This document shows, piece after piece, positions 62,789-64,000 of a stretch of 64,000 bases of DNA (its first letter is position 1; each line of letters opens with the position of its first letter). Where the stretch lies: positions 1,054,001 through 1,118,000 of the forward strand of contig QPFY01000002.1 in NCBI GenBank assembly GCA_003665825.1. Reading direction: 5' to 3'. The stretch is from Microbotryum silenes-acaulis (Eukaryota > Basidiomycota > Microbotryomycetes > Microbotryales > Microbotryaceae). The notes beneath the pieces are model-generated. The model saw only the letters and a list, made by a program, of their open reading frames with translations. It was not told the DNA's origin and searched no databases. The position numbers and the translations under genes were made by a program.

Positions 62789-64000
62789 TTACAGAGACAC
62801 TAGGCGACCCTTGGACTCCTGAATAGAGGCTCGAAGCCCCTCGAAGTCCGTTTCGGTGATCGGTTCCAAAAGATCCGACGAGAATCGGCGACGGCGACAG
62901 AGCTTCCAGATCGAGTGAAAGAAGAGGACTCGTAGTTCGACAAGTCGACGTTCCGAGCGAGACACGACCGGACATAAAAAGTCCACAAAGACTGGGTGGG
63001 GGGTCGGGGACAGAGCAGACCAGAGACGCCGGGCGAATGGGCAGCCGACCGCGAGGTGGGCCAGGCACTCGGGTGCTTCCGAGAGGCACATCACACAGGA
63101 GGCAGATCGATTGTTGGGGTGAGGGCTGGTTGGGGAGGCGACTTGGCTGCCCGGATGGAGGGACCTCAGGGAGAGAAGGTGGCCGGTATCCTCGGCGTCC
63201 GAGTGAACCCGGCGAACCTTGCGCAAAGCCTTCCACCAAGCGTTCCAACGTTGCTCAGGCAGATCGAATACCTTCTGGTGTCCCTTGGGGAAGATAGGAG
63301 GGAAGATGAAGACTTGGTGGCGTTTGGACGCGTTCACGAACGAAGACGGCGTCATCACCTCGCCATCGGGCCCTCGAAAAAGCGTCGGGTTTACCGAGAG
63401 TTGTATTCCGTGGCCCGCTGGGAAGTAGAGTACGTGCGTCGCCCATTGCTCGAGGTTCTGGCTCTTGGAGAGTTCCGGGGGATTGAGCGTGGTCACCGAC
63501 GCCCAGGCTTCGAAGTATCGGACCCAACGTGCAGGAAGAAGTTTTCTCGTCTTTCTCACCGCATGGTCCCACTTAGGGGGAGGGTGGCAAAAGTATGCCC
63601 ACCAGATCCAGATCCAAGGGCGACGATGCTGGTTGGGGGCCGGTCTGGACAAGGTGAAAGGGGTTGGTTGCTTCGGTGCCTGGAGGCGAATGCGGATGTC
63701 GAAGAGGTGGCGTGTGAAGCAGCCGTCCGGGGCCCGGAGCTGGAAGACTCACTTCGCGTGATCGATCGCTAGACGCCAAGGCAGATCAATCAAGCCGAAG
63801 CCGCCGTGATCGAGAGGGGTGCAGAGGCGCGACCGGGAGACCTTCGGACGTCGCTGAGTACCATCCGAAGCTCGACCGTGAATGGCGAGCATGGCGGCCT
63901 CCTCGATCTCCTTGACAACGCTCTTGGGGTCGGGGAGGAATCGGCTGTAGTACAGGATCTTTGTGTAGCAGTAGATGTTGATGAATCCCTCGCGGTGGTT
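62789..64000 (-). pseudogene. LINE-type retrotransposon ORF2, C-terminal part, with an in-frame stop; runs off right edge
   Basis: The minus strand reads as one frame for about 400 codons, broken by a single TGA at 63749-63751. The 5' part (GFINIYCYTKILYYSRFLPD, then TPLDHGGFGLIDLPWRLAID) resembles the region after the reverse transcriptase domain in fungal non-LTR elements. The 3' part holds a zinc-knuckle-like block CVMCLSEAPECLAHLAVGCP followed by FARRLW, a pattern typical of the end of LINE ORF2. The TGA sits where Trp would fit (DHAK-stop-VFQLRAPDG), so a single G-to-A change can explain it. The catalytic RT and endonuclease domains are beyond 64000. The element is probably a decayed copy; an alternative is a recent copy with one nonsense change. 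Confidence 0.82.
62789..64000 (-). mobile_element. Non-LTR (LINE) retrotransposon, 3' portion
   Basis: Mobile-element view of the pseudogene above. The 3' boundary is not clear: sequence after the stop at 62789 is AT-rich and continues to a poly-G run at 62614-62626, with no poly-A tail or obvious terminal repeat. No target-site duplication can be judged because the 5' end is outside the window. Confidence 0.7.

Overview
This window is chromosomal DNA of an intron-rich basidiomycete fungus. The evidence is many short GT-AG introns (mostly about 50-150 nt) with CTGAC/CTAAC-like branch sites, C/G-ending codons in the confident exons, and a gene set that is purely fungal: PDAT/Lro1, Whi2-like, Spt21/GATA, fungalysin, FSH1 hydrolase and flavocytochrome b2. 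Several genes carry exons of 4 to 30 nt. A Pucciniomycotina (Microbotryomycetes-type) origin is a plausible inference, but the sequence does not prove it. There is no sign of bacterial operons, CRISPR, rRNA or plasmid functions.

Layout, left to right. The N-terminal part of a DED1 RNA helicase (-) runs off the left edge. Then come a flavin-reductase-like protein (-), RPS18 (+), a pepsin-like aspartic protease (+), a subtilisin-like protease (+), a 2.45-kb stretch without a recognisable gene, a GAF-domain protein (+), PDAT/LRO1 (-) sharing a bidirectional promoter with exocyst SEC5 (+), an SPT21/AMS2-like GATA-finger regulator (+), mitochondrial EF-G (+), a fungalysin metalloprotease (+), a somewhat divergent beta-tubulin with 15 exons (-), a WHI2-like BTB protein (-), an FSH1-type serine hydrolase (+), an L-lactate dehydrogenase (flavocytochrome b2 family, +), a long alpha/beta hydrolase (-), a penta-EF-hand protein (-), a DCR2-like metallophosphatase (+), a leucine-rich-repeat protein (-), an unclear short membrane-peptide region, and the 3' end of a decayed LINE retrotransposon (-) running off the right edge.

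For most genes I rebuilt the exon chains by hand. In every chain given, the exon lengths sum to a multiple of three and join protein motifs correctly across the splice sites. The exceptions are stated: the DED1 5' end, one junction in the alpha/beta hydrolase, and the short region near 62 kb. The genes do not form one pathway. Loose themes are secreted proteolysis (aspartic, subtilisin and M36 proteases, all with N-terminal hydrophobic segments) and membrane/lipid or secretion functions (PDAT, SEC5, alpha/beta hydrolase). I found no convincing novel multi-gene system. The best leads are the microexons (6, 10, 16, 17 and 22 nt, and a 4-nt coding first exon), a GC-AG intron, a GATA-type finger with an unusual loop joined to an Spt21 domain, and a helically phased CCAAT triplet in the LRO1/SEC5 promoter.
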